DNA from: Prauserella muralis
GTDB lineage: Bacteria > Actinomycetota > Actinomycetes > Mycobacteriales > Pseudonocardiaceae
Direction: 5' to 3'
Assembly (NCBI RefSeq): GCF_003202285.1
Contig: NZ_MASW01000004.1
Coordinates: 62,001 to 126,000, forward strand
DNA length: 64,000 bases
The notes beneath the pieces are model-generated. The model was given only the letters and a program-made list of their open reading frames with translations. It was not told where the DNA came from and did no database searches. The position numbers and the translations under genes were made by a program. Shown here in pieces: positions 8,116 to 16,135 of this stretch (positions within the stretch are counted from its first letter, which is position 1; each line of letters starts with the position of its first letter).

Positions 8116-9044
8116 AGCAGTCCCTCCTCCTGCAGCCAGCGCTGCGCCACGTCCTCGGCGTCGAGGCCTTCGACGTCGACCTGGGCGTTGAGCTGCTGCA
8201 TCGTCGTGGTGTCGAGCCGCTCCGCCAGCGGCCCGAGGATGTCGGCGATCTCCGGATGCTGTTGCAGCGTCTGCTGTTTCAGCGTCGGAGCGCCCTGGTA
8301 GACGGGGAAGAATCGCTTGTCGTCATCGAGGACGGTGAGGCCGAGGTTCGCGATCCGGCCGTCGGTGGCGAACACCTCCCCGAAGTTGCAGGCGTCGCCC
8401 TTGCCGGTCTCGGCGTAGATGACGCCGGTGTCGAGCGTCTTGATCTGCTGGCGGGGGACGTCGATGCCGTAGGTCCGCAGCAGGCCGCTCAGCCCGTCGT
8501 CGCGGGCGGCGAACTCGCTCTCGACGCAGATGGTGACGGCCTGCGGCTGCGACCGCGCCAGCTCGGCGACGTCCGACAGGGTCTTCAGGCCGTGCTGCTC
8601 GGCGAAGCCGGTCCTGACCGCGAGCGCGTAGGTGTTGTTGAAGCCGGCGGGTTCGAGCCAGGCGATGCCGTTCTCGGCCGCGTCGTTCCGCTTCACCGCC
8701 TCGTACTGCTCGGCGGGGTCACTGATCGGCGTGGTGTTGCCGAGGTAGGTGATCCAGCCCGTGCCGGTGTACTCCCAGTAGAGGTCGACCTCGCCGGATT
8801 CGAGTGCCTTGCGGGTGTTGACCGACCCGGTGATGCGTTTCGGCTCCGCGTCGGCGCCGCGGGCCTCGAGCAGCTGCGCCGTCATCGCGGCGAGGATGTC
8901 CTGCTCGCTGAAGTCCTTGGCGCCGACGACGAAGGACGTCCCGGCGAGCGGGCCTTCCCCGCCGGAGGCGTCACCGCCGCATCCGGCGAGGCCGATCGCG
9001 GCGGCGCCCGCGACGGCGAGGGTCAGTACTGTGCGCATGGACAT
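8112..9044 (-). CDS. Glycine betaine/carnitine/choline-type ABC transporter substrate-binding lipoprotein
   Basis: A 310-residue extracytoplasmic binding protein. It begins with a short hydrophobic signal ending in the lipobox LAGC, so the mature protein is lipid-anchored at its Cys. The mature part opens VVGAKDFSEQDIL and contains YWEYTGTGW, both hallmarks of the OpuAC/OpuCC/ProX fold that binds quaternary ammonium compounds. GGGAG lies six bases before the ATG at 9044. It is 45 bases downstream of the second permease gene and overlaps fae by four bases, so importer and Fae are translated from one message. Confidence 0.88.
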   Translation of the reverse strand: MSMRTVLTLAVAGAAAIGLAGCGGDASGGEGPLAGTSFVVGAKDFSEQDILAAMTAQLLEARGADAEPKRITGSVNTRKALESGEVDLYWEYTGTGWITYLGNTTPISDPAEQYEAVKRNDAAENGIAWLEPAGFNNTYALAVRTGFAEQHGLKTLSDVAELARSQPQAVTICVESEFAARDDGLSGLLRTYGIDVPRQQIKTLDTGVIYAETGKGDACNFGEVFATDGRIANLGLTVLDDDKRFFPVYQGAPTLKQQTLQQHPEIADILGPLAERLDTTTMQQLNAQVDVEGLDAEDVAQRWLQEEGLL

Positions 9045-9089
9045 GGCGCTCTCCCGATACAGGTGAGGGATTCGACGGGCGGGTGCGGA

Positions 9090-9869
9090 TCAGAGCCCGC
9101 GGGGACGGACGGAGTGTTCGAGGACGCCGGCGAGCCAGTCGAGGGCGAAGGCGACCACGGTGGTGAGCACGGCACCGGTGAGCAGGATCGGCGTCCGGGT
9201 GGTCTTGATCCCGGCCACGATGATGTCGCCGAGGCCGCCGGCGTTGACGAACGTCGCCACGGTGGCGACGCCGACGGACAGCACGATCGTGGTCCGCAGC
9301 CCGGCGAGCATCACCGGGACCGCGAGCGGCAGTTCGATCTTGCGCAGCACCTGTCCCGGGGTGAGGCCCATGCCGAACGCCGCCTCGACCAGGCTCCGGT
9401 CGACCTGCTGGATGCCGATGATCGTGTTGCGCAGCACCGGCAGGATCGCGGTGACCACCAGTGCCGCGATCGCCACGGTCTGCCCGATCGAGAACAGCAT
9501 CGCCATGATCACGAGCACACCGAGTGCGGGCGCCGCCTGGCCCATGTTGGCCGCGGCGAGGGCCACCGGGGTGATCCAGCGTGCTCGCGGGCGGGTGAGC
9601 AGGATCCCCAGCGGCATCGCGATCGCCACGATGAGCAGGGACGCGATGGCGGTGAGCTTGAGATGCCGCAGGGTGGCGTCGCCGATCGCGCCCGCGTCGA
9701 GCACGCGTGCCTCGATGCTGTCCAGCTCCTGGCCGCTGACCCAGAGATACAGGGCGAGCAGGACGACGGCCAGTGCGGCGGGCGTGACCAGGTGCCGGGC
9801 CAGCTGCCCGCGCGACCAGCGGCGGCCCGGCCTGGCCGCGGAGGACGTCCCGAGGGTGTCAGCCGACAT
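9090..9869 (-). CDS. Quaternary-amine ABC transporter permease (OpuCB/ProW type)
   Basis: A 259-residue membrane protein with about six spans and the inner-membrane-component signature near ILPVLRNTIIGIQQVDRSLVEAAFGMGL, followed by LRKIELPLAVPVMLAGLR, the EAA loop contacting the ATPase. It pairs with the other permease at 10913 and the ATPase at 9859. The start ATG at 9869 overlaps the end of the ATPase gene by 11 bases; the longer open frame upstream would run inside that gene and is not used. Confidence 0.86.
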   Translation of the reverse strand: MSADTLGTSSAARPGRRWSRGQLARHLVTPAALAVVLLALYLWVSGQELDSIEARVLDAGAIGDATLRHLKLTAIASLLIVAIAMPLGILLTRPRARWITPVALAAANMGQAAPALGVLVIMAMLFSIGQTVAIAALVVTAILPVLRNTIIGIQQVDRSLVEAAFGMGLTPGQVLRKIELPLAVPVMLAGLRTTIVLSVGVATVATFVNAGGLGDIIVAGIKTTRTPILLTGAVLTTVVAFALDWLAGVLEHSVRPRGL

Positions 9870-10920
9870 CGCGACCCCCCGGCTGCCCCGCTCGTGCCCA
9901 CAGCTCGCAGATCCGGGTGAAGTCGAGGCTGCCGAGTACGGCCCCGTCCCGGTCGGTGACGTGGATGCGGTCCCTGCCGTTGCGCAACATCGCGTCGATG
10001 GCATCCCGGACGGTGTCCTCACCGGACACCGAAAGGCCACCGGAATCGTCACCCGGCGGGGCCAGCGCGATGTGCCGCAGCGCGTCGTCCACTGTGGTCA
10101 GCCCGGAGCGGCGGATGGCCGCCGCCGACCCGACGAACCCGGCGACGTACTCGTCGGCGGGTGCGGACAGGATCCGCTCCGGCGTGTCGAACTGGGCGAT
10201 GACCGAGCGCTCCCGCAGCACGGCGATCCGGTCACCGAGCCGCAGCGCCTCGTCGAAGTCGTGGGTGACGAACACGATCGTCTTCCGCAGCTCCCGCTGC
10301 AGCTTGTGGAACTCGGTCTGCAGGTGTTCGCGCGTGATGGGGTCGGTGGCGCCGAACGGCTCGTCCATGAGCATCACCGGAGGGTCGGCGGCGAGCGCCC
10401 TGGCGACGCCGACGCGCTGCTGCTGGCCTCCGGACAGCTGCCGCGGGTAGCGGCCGCGGTAGGCGGACGGGTCGAGGCCGACGAGCTCCAGGAGCTCGTC
10501 GACGCGAGCGGCGATGGTGACCGCCTTCCAGCCGAGCAGCCTCGGCACCAGCCCGATGTTCTCCGCGATCGTCAGGTGCGGGAACAGGCCGATCTGCTGG
10601 ATGACGTAACCAATGCGCCGTCGCAGCTCGGCAGGGTCGAGCCGCAGCACGTCCTCGCCGTTGATCAGGACGTGGCCGCTGGTGGGCTCGATGAGGCGGT
10701 TGATCATCTTCATGGTCGTGGTCTTGCCGCAGCCGGACGGCCCGAGCAGCATCACCAGCTCGCCCGCGGCGATGTCCATGGAGACGTCGTCGACCGCGGG
10801 TTCGGACTGTCCTGGATACCGCTTGGTGAGCGCGACCAGCTCAATGCGCGCGCCACCCTCGGCGGGTGCGGACCGGCGGCCTGCGGGACGGGACACGACG
10901 GTGGAACTGGACTCAGACAC
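9859..10920 (-). CDS. Quaternary-amine ABC transporter ATP-binding protein (OpuCA/ProV type)
   Basis: The ATPase of the importer, about 353 residues from GTG at 10920. Walker A is GPSGCGKTT, the signature is LSGGQQQRVGVARAL, Walker B is VMLMDEPFGATD and the switch His lies in VTHDFDEA. The C-terminal 100 residues resemble the tandem CBS region that senses ionic strength in OpuA-type ATPases (IRRSGLTTVDDALRHI and DGAVLGSLDFTRI), though the domain looks short. GTG at 10920 is preferred because it limits the overlap with the upstream permease to 8 bases and is preceded by AGGGG; an upstream in-frame ATG at 10968 would lie inside that gene. Confidence 0.86.
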   Translation of the reverse strand: MSESSSTVVSRPAGRRSAPAEGGARIELVALTKRYPGQSEPAVDDVSMDIAAGELVMLLGPSGCGKTTTMKMINRLIEPTSGHVLINGEDVLRLDPAELRRRIGYVIQQIGLFPHLTIAENIGLVPRLLGWKAVTIAARVDELLELVGLDPSAYRGRYPRQLSGGQQQRVGVARALAADPPVMLMDEPFGATDPITREHLQTEFHKLQRELRKTIVFVTHDFDEALRLGDRIAVLRERSVIAQFDTPERILSAPADEYVAGFVGSAAAIRRSGLTTVDDALRHIALAPPGDDSGGLSVSGEDTVRDAIDAMLRNGRDRIHVTDRDGAVLGSLDFTRICELWARAGQPGGRDVG

Positions 10921-11560
10921 GGAGGCCCCTTGAGGTCGTGAGTCGGCGGATGACGATGAAGGCGGCATCGAAGACCAGCGCGAGGGCGACGACGCCGAGC
11001 GTGCCCGCGATGGCCTGGTTGAGGGCGTTGGCCGCCCCCAGCCGCGCCAGCCCGGCGAAGATCTCGTGGCCGAAGCCGGGTCCGGCGACGTAGGCCGCGA
11101 TGGTGGCGATCGCGAACAGCAGCTGCGCCGACACCCTGATCCCGGTGATGATCACGGGCCAGGCCATCGGCAGCTGGACGCGCCACATCGCCCCCGTGCG
11201 GGACAGCCCCATGCCGTCCGCGGCCTCGAGAATCGCCGGGTCGACCGCGCGCAGCCCGGCGACGGTGTTGCGCACGATCGGCAGCAGGGAGTAGAGCACC
11301 AGCGCCGTCACCGACGGCACCCAGCCGAGCCCGAGCACCGGGATCAGCAGGGCGAGCAGGGCCAGCGAGGGAATCGTGAGCAGGCCCCCGGAGGCGGCCA
11401 GTGCGACGCCCGACCAGCGCGGGCTCTGCCAGGTCAGCATGCCGACGCTCACTCCGATGAGGACGGCCAGAGCCAGCGCGACCACGACGACCGCGAGATG
11501 CTCGGCGGCCATGGTCAGCAGGTCGTCCCAGTTGAACTCGAGGTACTCGGCGAACGACAC
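10913..11560 (-). CDS. Quaternary-amine ABC transporter permease, first gene of the ten-gene operon
   Basis: A 215-residue permease with about five or six spans and the conserved LPIVRNTVAGLRAVDPAILEAADGMGLS loop followed by LPMAWPVIITGIR. The open frame extends far upstream, but GTG at 11560 is clearly the start: an almost perfect Shine-Dalgarno sequence, AAAGGAGGTG, lies at 11568-11577 and the protein then begins at its first hydrophobic region. It opens the operon that runs to 1343, and is divergent from the IclR gene with a 108-base gap that must contain both promoters. Confidence 0.87.
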   Translation of the reverse strand: MSFAEYLEFNWDDLLTMAAEHLAVVVVALALAVLIGVSVGMLTWQSPRWSGVALAASGGLLTIPSLALLALLIPVLGLGWVPSVTALVLYSLLPIVRNTVAGLRAVDPAILEAADGMGLSRTGAMWRVQLPMAWPVIITGIRVSAQLLFAIATIAAYVAGPGFGHEIFAGLARLGAANALNQAIAGTLGVVALALVFDAAFIVIRRLTTSRGLRV

Positions 11561-11629
11561 CCGCCCACCTCCTTTGGTGTGACGTCGGTGTTCAGAAGGT
11601 AGAACCGCGGTGTCATATGGACAATGATG

Positions 11630-11646
11630 GTTGCTCTGACGGCAAC
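11630..11646. promoter_or_regulatory. Palindrome GTTGC-N7-GCAAC between the importer operon and the IclR gene
   Basis: A perfect 5+7+5 inverted repeat, GTTGC TCTGACG GCAAC, in the divergent gap, 23 bases before the probable IclR start. A looser TGTC-N5-GACA element overlaps just upstream (around 11612-11624). IclR regulators bind short palindromes in such divergent regions, so this is the best operator candidate; no footprint or consensus comparison was possible. Confidence 0.4.
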
Positions 11647-11668
11647 TGATGCGAACGGAGGGATGGCC

Positions 11669-12445
11669 ATGGCCGCCCGGGTGAACGCCGCGGGACTGCG
11701 CCGCGACCTGGAGATTCTCGACGTCCTCGCCCACGAGGCCGGGCCCCGCGGCGAGCCGCTCGGCGTCACGAGGGTCGCCGAGCTCGTCGGCAGGGAGAAG
11801 TCGCAGATCTCGCGTGCCCTGTCCTCCCTCGCCGAGGAGGGGCTGGTGGAACGTGACGACCGCTCGTCGGGCTACCGGCTGGGCTGGCGCCTCTACGCGC
11901 TCGCCGCCCGCACCTTCGAGTCGCGGCTGGTCGCGATCGCGACTCCGTACCTGCGCGCGGTCGTGACGCGGGTGCAGGAGACGACCGTGCTCTGCGTCCT
12001 GCGCGGCGACGACGTGCTCACCATCGCGAGCGAGACGCCGCCGCACGCGTTCCGGGGCGTGGGCTGGGAAGGCGTCTCCGTGCCCGCCGCGGCGACCTCC
12101 GCCGGGCGTGTGCTCGTGTCCGACTGGGACGCCGACACGATCCGGTCCTTTTTCACCGAACGCAAGCTGGCGGCCGCGGGCGAGCATCCCGCCATCCGCA
12201 CCCCGGACCAGTTACTGGCCGAGCTGGAGCGGATCCGCGCCCGCGGCTACGCCACGGTGGACGAGGAGTTCGAACACGGTGTCGTCGGGTGTTCGGCTCC
12301 CGTGCGCGACTTCAACGGCCGCATCGTGGCGGCCGTGAACATCACCGCACCGAAGACCCGGCTCGGCGAGCGGCTGGACGCGGCGGGCCGCTTCGTCGCC
12401 AACGCCGCCCAGCAGCTCACCAGGCGACTCGTGGAGTCGCGGTAG
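11669..12445 (+). CDS. IclR family transcriptional regulator
   Basis: A 258-residue regulator with an N-terminal winged helix-turn-helix (LRRDLEILDVLAH to SQISRALSSLAEEGLVERDD) and a C-terminal IclR effector-binding domain, including the usual end segment GRIVAAVNITAP. It is divergent from the ten-gene importer/dehydrogenase operon and is the obvious candidate to control it in response to a small organic ligand. In-frame ATGs exist at 11624, 11663 and 11669; 11669 is chosen because GGAGGG (11657-11662) is then six bases upstream, whereas it would directly touch the ATG at 11663. Confidence 0.88.
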   Translation: MAARVNAAGLRRDLEILDVLAHEAGPRGEPLGVTRVAELVGREKSQISRALSSLAEEGLVERDDRSSGYRLGWRLYALAARTFESRLVAIATPYLRAVVTRVQETTVLCVLRGDDVLTIASETPPHAFRGVGWEGVSVPAAATSAGRVLVSDWDADTIRSFFTERKLAAAGEHPAIRTPDQLLAELERIRARGYATVDEEFEHGVVGCSAPVRDFNGRIVAAVNITAPKTRLGERLDAAGRFVANAAQQLTRRLVESR

Positions 12446-12482
12446 GTCGAGCCCACGGCGCCGGCGACGCGCAGGGTTTCGC

Positions 12483-13049
12483 CTAGTTCCTGATGCCGTA
12501 GCGCAGCAGTGTCAGGCCGTTGTCGAACAGGGTGGCCTCGACGGGCGTCAGGTCGTGCCGGTCCGCGAACACGCGCGTTCCCCTCCCCCGCGACACCGGG
12601 CAGACCAGCAGCCGGACCTCGTCGACGAGGCCTGCGCCCAGCAGCGAGTGCATGAGCGTCAGGCTCCCCCACAGCCAGATGTCCTTGCCGTCCTGCTCCT
12701 TCAGCTGCCGGACGGTCGCGGCCGGGTCGGAGGTCACGGTTGCGGCGGGAAAGTCGCCCCACGGGGCGTCGTCCAGGGTCGACGAGGCGACGAACTTGGT
12801 GAGGTTGTTGAGCTTCTCGCCGTACTCGCCCTGGTCGTCGGCGTGCGGCCAGTAGTCCTTGGTCTGCGCGTAGGTGTTCGCGCCGAGAATCATCGTGTCC
12901 ACCGAGTCGATGAACCCCATCAGGCTCGTCTTGAACGCGGGGTTGGTCTTCTCGGAAAACGGCTCCACCGACACGAAGCTGAGCCCGCCGTCCTCCTCCG
13001 CGGCGATGTTGTCGGCGGTGACCCACTGCTGGACCACGAGCTTGCGCAT
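12483..13049 (-). CDS. Dihydrofolate-reductase-fold protein (RibD C-terminal-like)
   Basis: A 188-residue protein of the DHFR/RibD C-terminal superfamily often found in actinobacteria as a stand-alone reductase of unknown substrate. It starts MRKLVVQQWVTADN, has the motif DTMILGANTYAQ, then KDIWLWGSLTLMHSLLGAGLVDEVRLLVCPV, which lines the NADPH site in relatives, and ends with a typical LTLLRYG. GGGAGG lies six bases before the ATG. It is a single-gene unit, divergent from the LysR gene across 176 bases. True dihydrofolate reductase activity is unlikely from this family. Confidence 0.8.
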   Translation of the reverse strand: MRKLVVQQWVTADNIAAEEDGGLSFVSVEPFSEKTNPAFKTSLMGFIDSVDTMILGANTYAQTKDYWPHADDQGEYGEKLNNLTKFVASSTLDDAPWGDFPAATVTSDPAATVRQLKEQDGKDIWLWGSLTLMHSLLGAGLVDEVRLLVCPVSRGRGTRVFADRHDLTPVEATLFDNGLTLLRYGIRN

Positions 13050-13225
13050 GGCTGTCCTCCCGGTACGTGTGACGGTGCGGCCACGGTGGCCGCCTCTGCC
13101 CTGAGACGGAGCCACCACGACGGTCTCGACATCGCGGCCCACCTGTCTTCCCGGAAGTCCTCGCCGCGGGGATCACATGACGTCTGAAGCCGCCCGATCC
13201 AGACTCGCATCAGTACTCTTTATGC

Positions 13226-14086
13226 ATGCTGACTCTGACCCAGCTCACCGTGCTGGCCGCTGTCGCCCGGCACGGTTCGGTGACCGAGGCGGCGAAGGAA
13301 CTGCACTACACCCAGCCTGCGGTCAGCCACCACCTCGCGCGGCTCGAAGCGGCCACCGGCGCGAAGCTGATCCAGCGGGTCGGCCGCGGCATCCGGCTCA
13401 CCCCCGAAGGCGAGCTGCTGGCCGCCCGTGCCGCCGAGATCGTCGGCCGGGTGGACGCCGCGGCGACCGAGCTGGCCGCCCGGGTCGGGTTGCGGGCCGG
13501 GCGGGTCCGGATGGCCGGGTTCCAGTCGATCCTGAGCACCATCGTGCCCACGGCCGCCGCCACGCTGGCCAGGGCCCACCCCGGGATCGAGCTGGGACTC
13601 GTCGACGTCCATCCGGTCGAGGCGCTGCGGATGCTGCGCGCGGGCCAGGTCGACGTCGCGTTGGTCTTCCGCTACGCCGACACGCCGCGCGACGAGGACG
13701 GGTTCCGGCTCGTCCATCTGCTCGACGACCCGCTGTACCTGGTGACCTACGAGCCCGGGCGCACCATCGCCGACCACCGTGACGACACCTGGATCGGCGG
13801 GTGCGCACGGTGCCAGGAGGAACTGACCAGCGTGTGCCGGGCCGCCGGTTTCACCCCGCGCATCTCCTTGGTCAGCGACGACATGGTCGTCATGCAGGCC
13901 CTGGTCGCCGCCCGCATGGGCGTCACCACCCTGCCCGGGCTCGCCCTCCGCGCGCATCGGACGCCCGGGATCCACACCACCGAACTGCCCGACAACCCTC
14001 GCCACATCTACGCGGTCACCTACGGCGACCCGCCCGACCCACCGGCCACCACCGCACTCCTCCACGCCATCCAGGCCAGCATCTGA
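13226..14086 (+). CDS. LysR-type transcriptional regulator
   Basis: A 286-residue LysR protein. The N-terminal winged helix-turn-helix reads LTLTQLTVLAAVARHGSVTEAAKELHYTQ and continues PAVSHHLARLEAATGAKLIQR; the rest forms the periplasmic-binding-like effector domain. The C-terminus ends convergent with, and 52 bases from, the MFS exporter gene. The MFS/methyltransferase promoter region beyond that gene holds three T-N11-A dyads of LysR type (15872-16116), so control of the exporter by this regulator is a fair hypothesis. Its ligand is unknown. Confidence 0.87.
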   Translation: MLTLTQLTVLAAVARHGSVTEAAKELHYTQPAVSHHLARLEAATGAKLIQRVGRGIRLTPEGELLAARAAEIVGRVDAAATELAARVGLRAGRVRMAGFQSILSTIVPTAAATLARAHPGIELGLVDVHPVEALRMLRAGQVDVALVFRYADTPRDEDGFRLVHLLDDPLYLVTYEPGRTIADHRDDTWIGGCARCQEELTSVCRAAGFTPRISLVSDDMVVMQALVAARMGVTTLPGLALRAHRTPGIHTTELPDNPRHIYAVTYGDPPDPPATTALLHAIQASI

Positions 14087-14138
14087 CAACACCAGCGCCT
14101 GGCGATCCCGGCGTTCACCGGCCGGTGGTTCCCCGTGG

Positions 14139-15737
14139 TCATCCGGCGGGAATCGACTCGGCCGTTTCCGCCTCGTCCGCTGCCCTGGGGGTGGCGTTGT
14201 CCGGGCCGCGCAGGGCGATGTAGACCAGCAGCGCGCCGGTGACGACGACGCCTGCCCACATGGCCTGCTGCCAGCCATCCACAAAGGACTGCTGGGCGGC
14301 CTGGACGATCTGTGGCGCGTGCGGGCCGGCGCCGGCCGCGACCTCGACGGCGTTGGCGACGCCTTCGCGGGCGGTGTCCGCCGCCTGTGGGGGGACGCCG
14401 TCGAGCCGGCCGTCCATCGCGCCGCGGTAGCCTGCGGCCACCAGTGCGCCCAGCATGGCGACGCCCAGCGCGGTACCGAACTCGCGGGTGATGTCGTTGA
14501 GCGCGGAGGCAACGCCCTGCTTTCCACGCGGCAACGAACGGGTGATCGCCTCGGTGGACGGCGTCATGGACAGGCCCATGCCGATGCCCATGGCCACCAT
14601 GCCCGGCAGGATGGCCACGTAGCCGCCGTCGACGGAAACGAACAGCGCCATCAGCAGCAGGCCCACACCGGCAAGGGTGACGCCCGCGGCCATGGTCGAC
14701 CGGGAGCCAACGCGGGCGGCGAGGTGGGGGGCCAGGCCGGACGCCAGCATCATCATCAGCGCCATCGGCATCATGGCCGCCGTCGACAGCAGTCCCGACC
14801 AGCCGAGCACCGCCTGGAAGAACGGGAACAGGACCACGGCGATGCCCGCCTGGACGCCGAACACCACCAGCAGTGTGATCGAGCCGCCAGCCAGGCCGCG
14901 CTCGCGGAACAGGCGCACGTCCAGCAGTGAGGCATCGCGGCGGTACCGCTCCCAGACGACGAAACCGAGGGCGGCGGCGAGGCCGACACCGAGAGCGATC
15001 AGCGTCACGAGGGCGGTCCAGCCGCGTTCGGGGCCCTCCTGCAGCACGAAGATGAGGCTGACGACGGCGATGGTGGACAGCAGCGCGCCGATGGTGTCGA
15101 AGGAATGTGCCGAGCGCTCACGGGAGTTGGGCACCGACCTCAGTGCCATGCTCAACGCCACGATGATCAGGGCCACCGGCAGCGCGAACAGCCAGCGCCA
15201 GTCCGCGACGTCGACCAGCAGCGCGGACAGGAACATGCCGAGGACGCCGCCCCCTCCGGCGACGCCGGTCCACACGCCGATCGCCTTGCCACGCTTCTCG
15301 TCGGGGAAGGTGGAGGTGATGACGGCGAGGGTGATCGGCATGATCATCGCGGCGCCGACACCACCGGCCGCACGTGCCGCGATCATGACCTCGGCGGCCG
15401 GGGCCAGGGCCGCCACGACGTTGGCGATGCCGAACAGGCCGAGTCCGGCGATCAGCATCGGCTTGCGGCCGAGCCGGTCGCCGACCGCGCCGAGCGGGAG
15501 CAGCAGCGCGGCCAGGGCCAAGGGGTAGACGTTGATGATCCACAGAACCGTGTCGTAGGACGCGCCGAACTCGACCGCCAGGTGGGTCTGGGCGACGTTG
15601 AGCCCGGTCACCGACGCGATGACGGCCATCAGCGCGATCGAGACGGCGATCAGGATGGTCCGCAGCTGACGCGCGTCCGGTGCGCCGTCCCCGCTCCCGG
15701 CCGCGGCGGCCCCCTGTGCGGGCTGGTTCGTTGTCAT
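14139..15737 (-). CDS. MFS transporter, DHA2 (EmrB/QacA-like, 14-span) family
   Basis: A 532-residue drug:proton antiporter-type protein with about 14 membrane segments. The loop motif GDRLGRKPMLIAGL (motif A) follows the second span, and the motif-C type sequence GVAGGGGVLGMFLSALLVD is in span five. DHA2 proteins export lipophilic cations, antibiotics or metabolites. ATG at 15737 is chosen, preceded by GAGAGGAACCC; the open frame upstream has no homologous sequence. It diverges from a SAM methyltransferase gene; a shared set of palindromes suggests joint control. Such exporter/methyltransferase pairs often serve resistance, but the compound cannot be inferred. Confidence 0.87.
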   Translation of the reverse strand: MTTNQPAQGAAAAGSGDGAPDARQLRTILIAVSIALMAVIASVTGLNVAQTHLAVEFGASYDTVLWIINVYPLALAALLLPLGAVGDRLGRKPMLIAGLGLFGIANVVAALAPAAEVMIAARAAGGVGAAMIMPITLAVITSTFPDEKRGKAIGVWTGVAGGGGVLGMFLSALLVDVADWRWLFALPVALIIVALSMALRSVPNSRERSAHSFDTIGALLSTIAVVSLIFVLQEGPERGWTALVTLIALGVGLAAALGFVVWERYRRDASLLDVRLFRERGLAGGSITLLVVFGVQAGIAVVLFPFFQAVLGWSGLLSTAAMMPMALMMMLASGLAPHLAARVGSRSTMAAGVTLAGVGLLLMALFVSVDGGYVAILPGMVAMGIGMGLSMTPSTEAITRSLPRGKQGVASALNDITREFGTALGVAMLGALVAAGYRGAMDGRLDGVPPQAADTAREGVANAVEVAAGAGPHAPQIVQAAQQSFVDGWQQAMWAGVVVTGALLVYIALRGPDNATPRAADEAETAESIPAG

Positions 15738-15871
15738 GGGTTCCTCTCCGTAAGGCAGTGTGGAGGTCGGCACGGGCATCCCCCCTCGTGCCGTTTCCGT
15801 CGGGTGCGGCCCGATTCGATCCGGGCAGCTGACGTCGACGTTAGGCCGGGCTTGCACAGAGGGCATATGAC

Positions 15872-15888
15872 GTTGCTTAAGACGCAAG
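15872..15888. promoter_or_regulatory. Palindrome TTGC-N7-GCAA, copy 1, exporter side
   Basis: GTTGCTTAAGACGCAAG, with TTGC and GCAA arms seven bases apart. It lies 135 bases upstream of the MFS start. The same arms and spacing recur at 16079-16095 and, in a weaker form, at 16100-16116. TGC-N7-GCA fits the T-N11-A pattern with dyad symmetry used by LysR regulators. The 398-base gap 15738-16135 holds no gene that I can recognise; these sites are the only structure seen in it. Confidence 0.5.
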
Positions 15889-16078
15889 AAGAGAGTTCGC
15901 TGGACGGCCTCGTACGCAAACGCCTCCGCGCTCCACGGATGGCGCGCGCCCCCACAACCAGTCCTCACTGGGCCGCATCGGGAACGGTCGGCGCCGCCTG
16001 GCGGTGACCCAGCCTTCGACCGCGACGCCCGGCGCGGACACCGGCCCTTGCGCGCCCGGCAGCACGCGCGACACAAGC

Positions 16079-16116
16079 CTTGCCTATAACGCAAGACTGT
16101 GTGCTTACGGCGCATA
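16079..16116. promoter_or_regulatory. Two tandem palindromes of the same type, methyltransferase side
   Basis: CTTGCCTATAACGCAAG (16079-16095) is a perfect 5+7+5 dyad; TGTGCTTACGGCGCATA (16100-16116) is a related 3+7+3 dyad. Their centres are 21 bases apart, two turns of the helix, as for neighbouring recognition and activation sites of a LysR tetramer. They lie 20-57 bases upstream of the methyltransferase start. Confidence 0.5.
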
Positions 16117-16135
16117 CCGCGGTTAAGGTGGCGGC

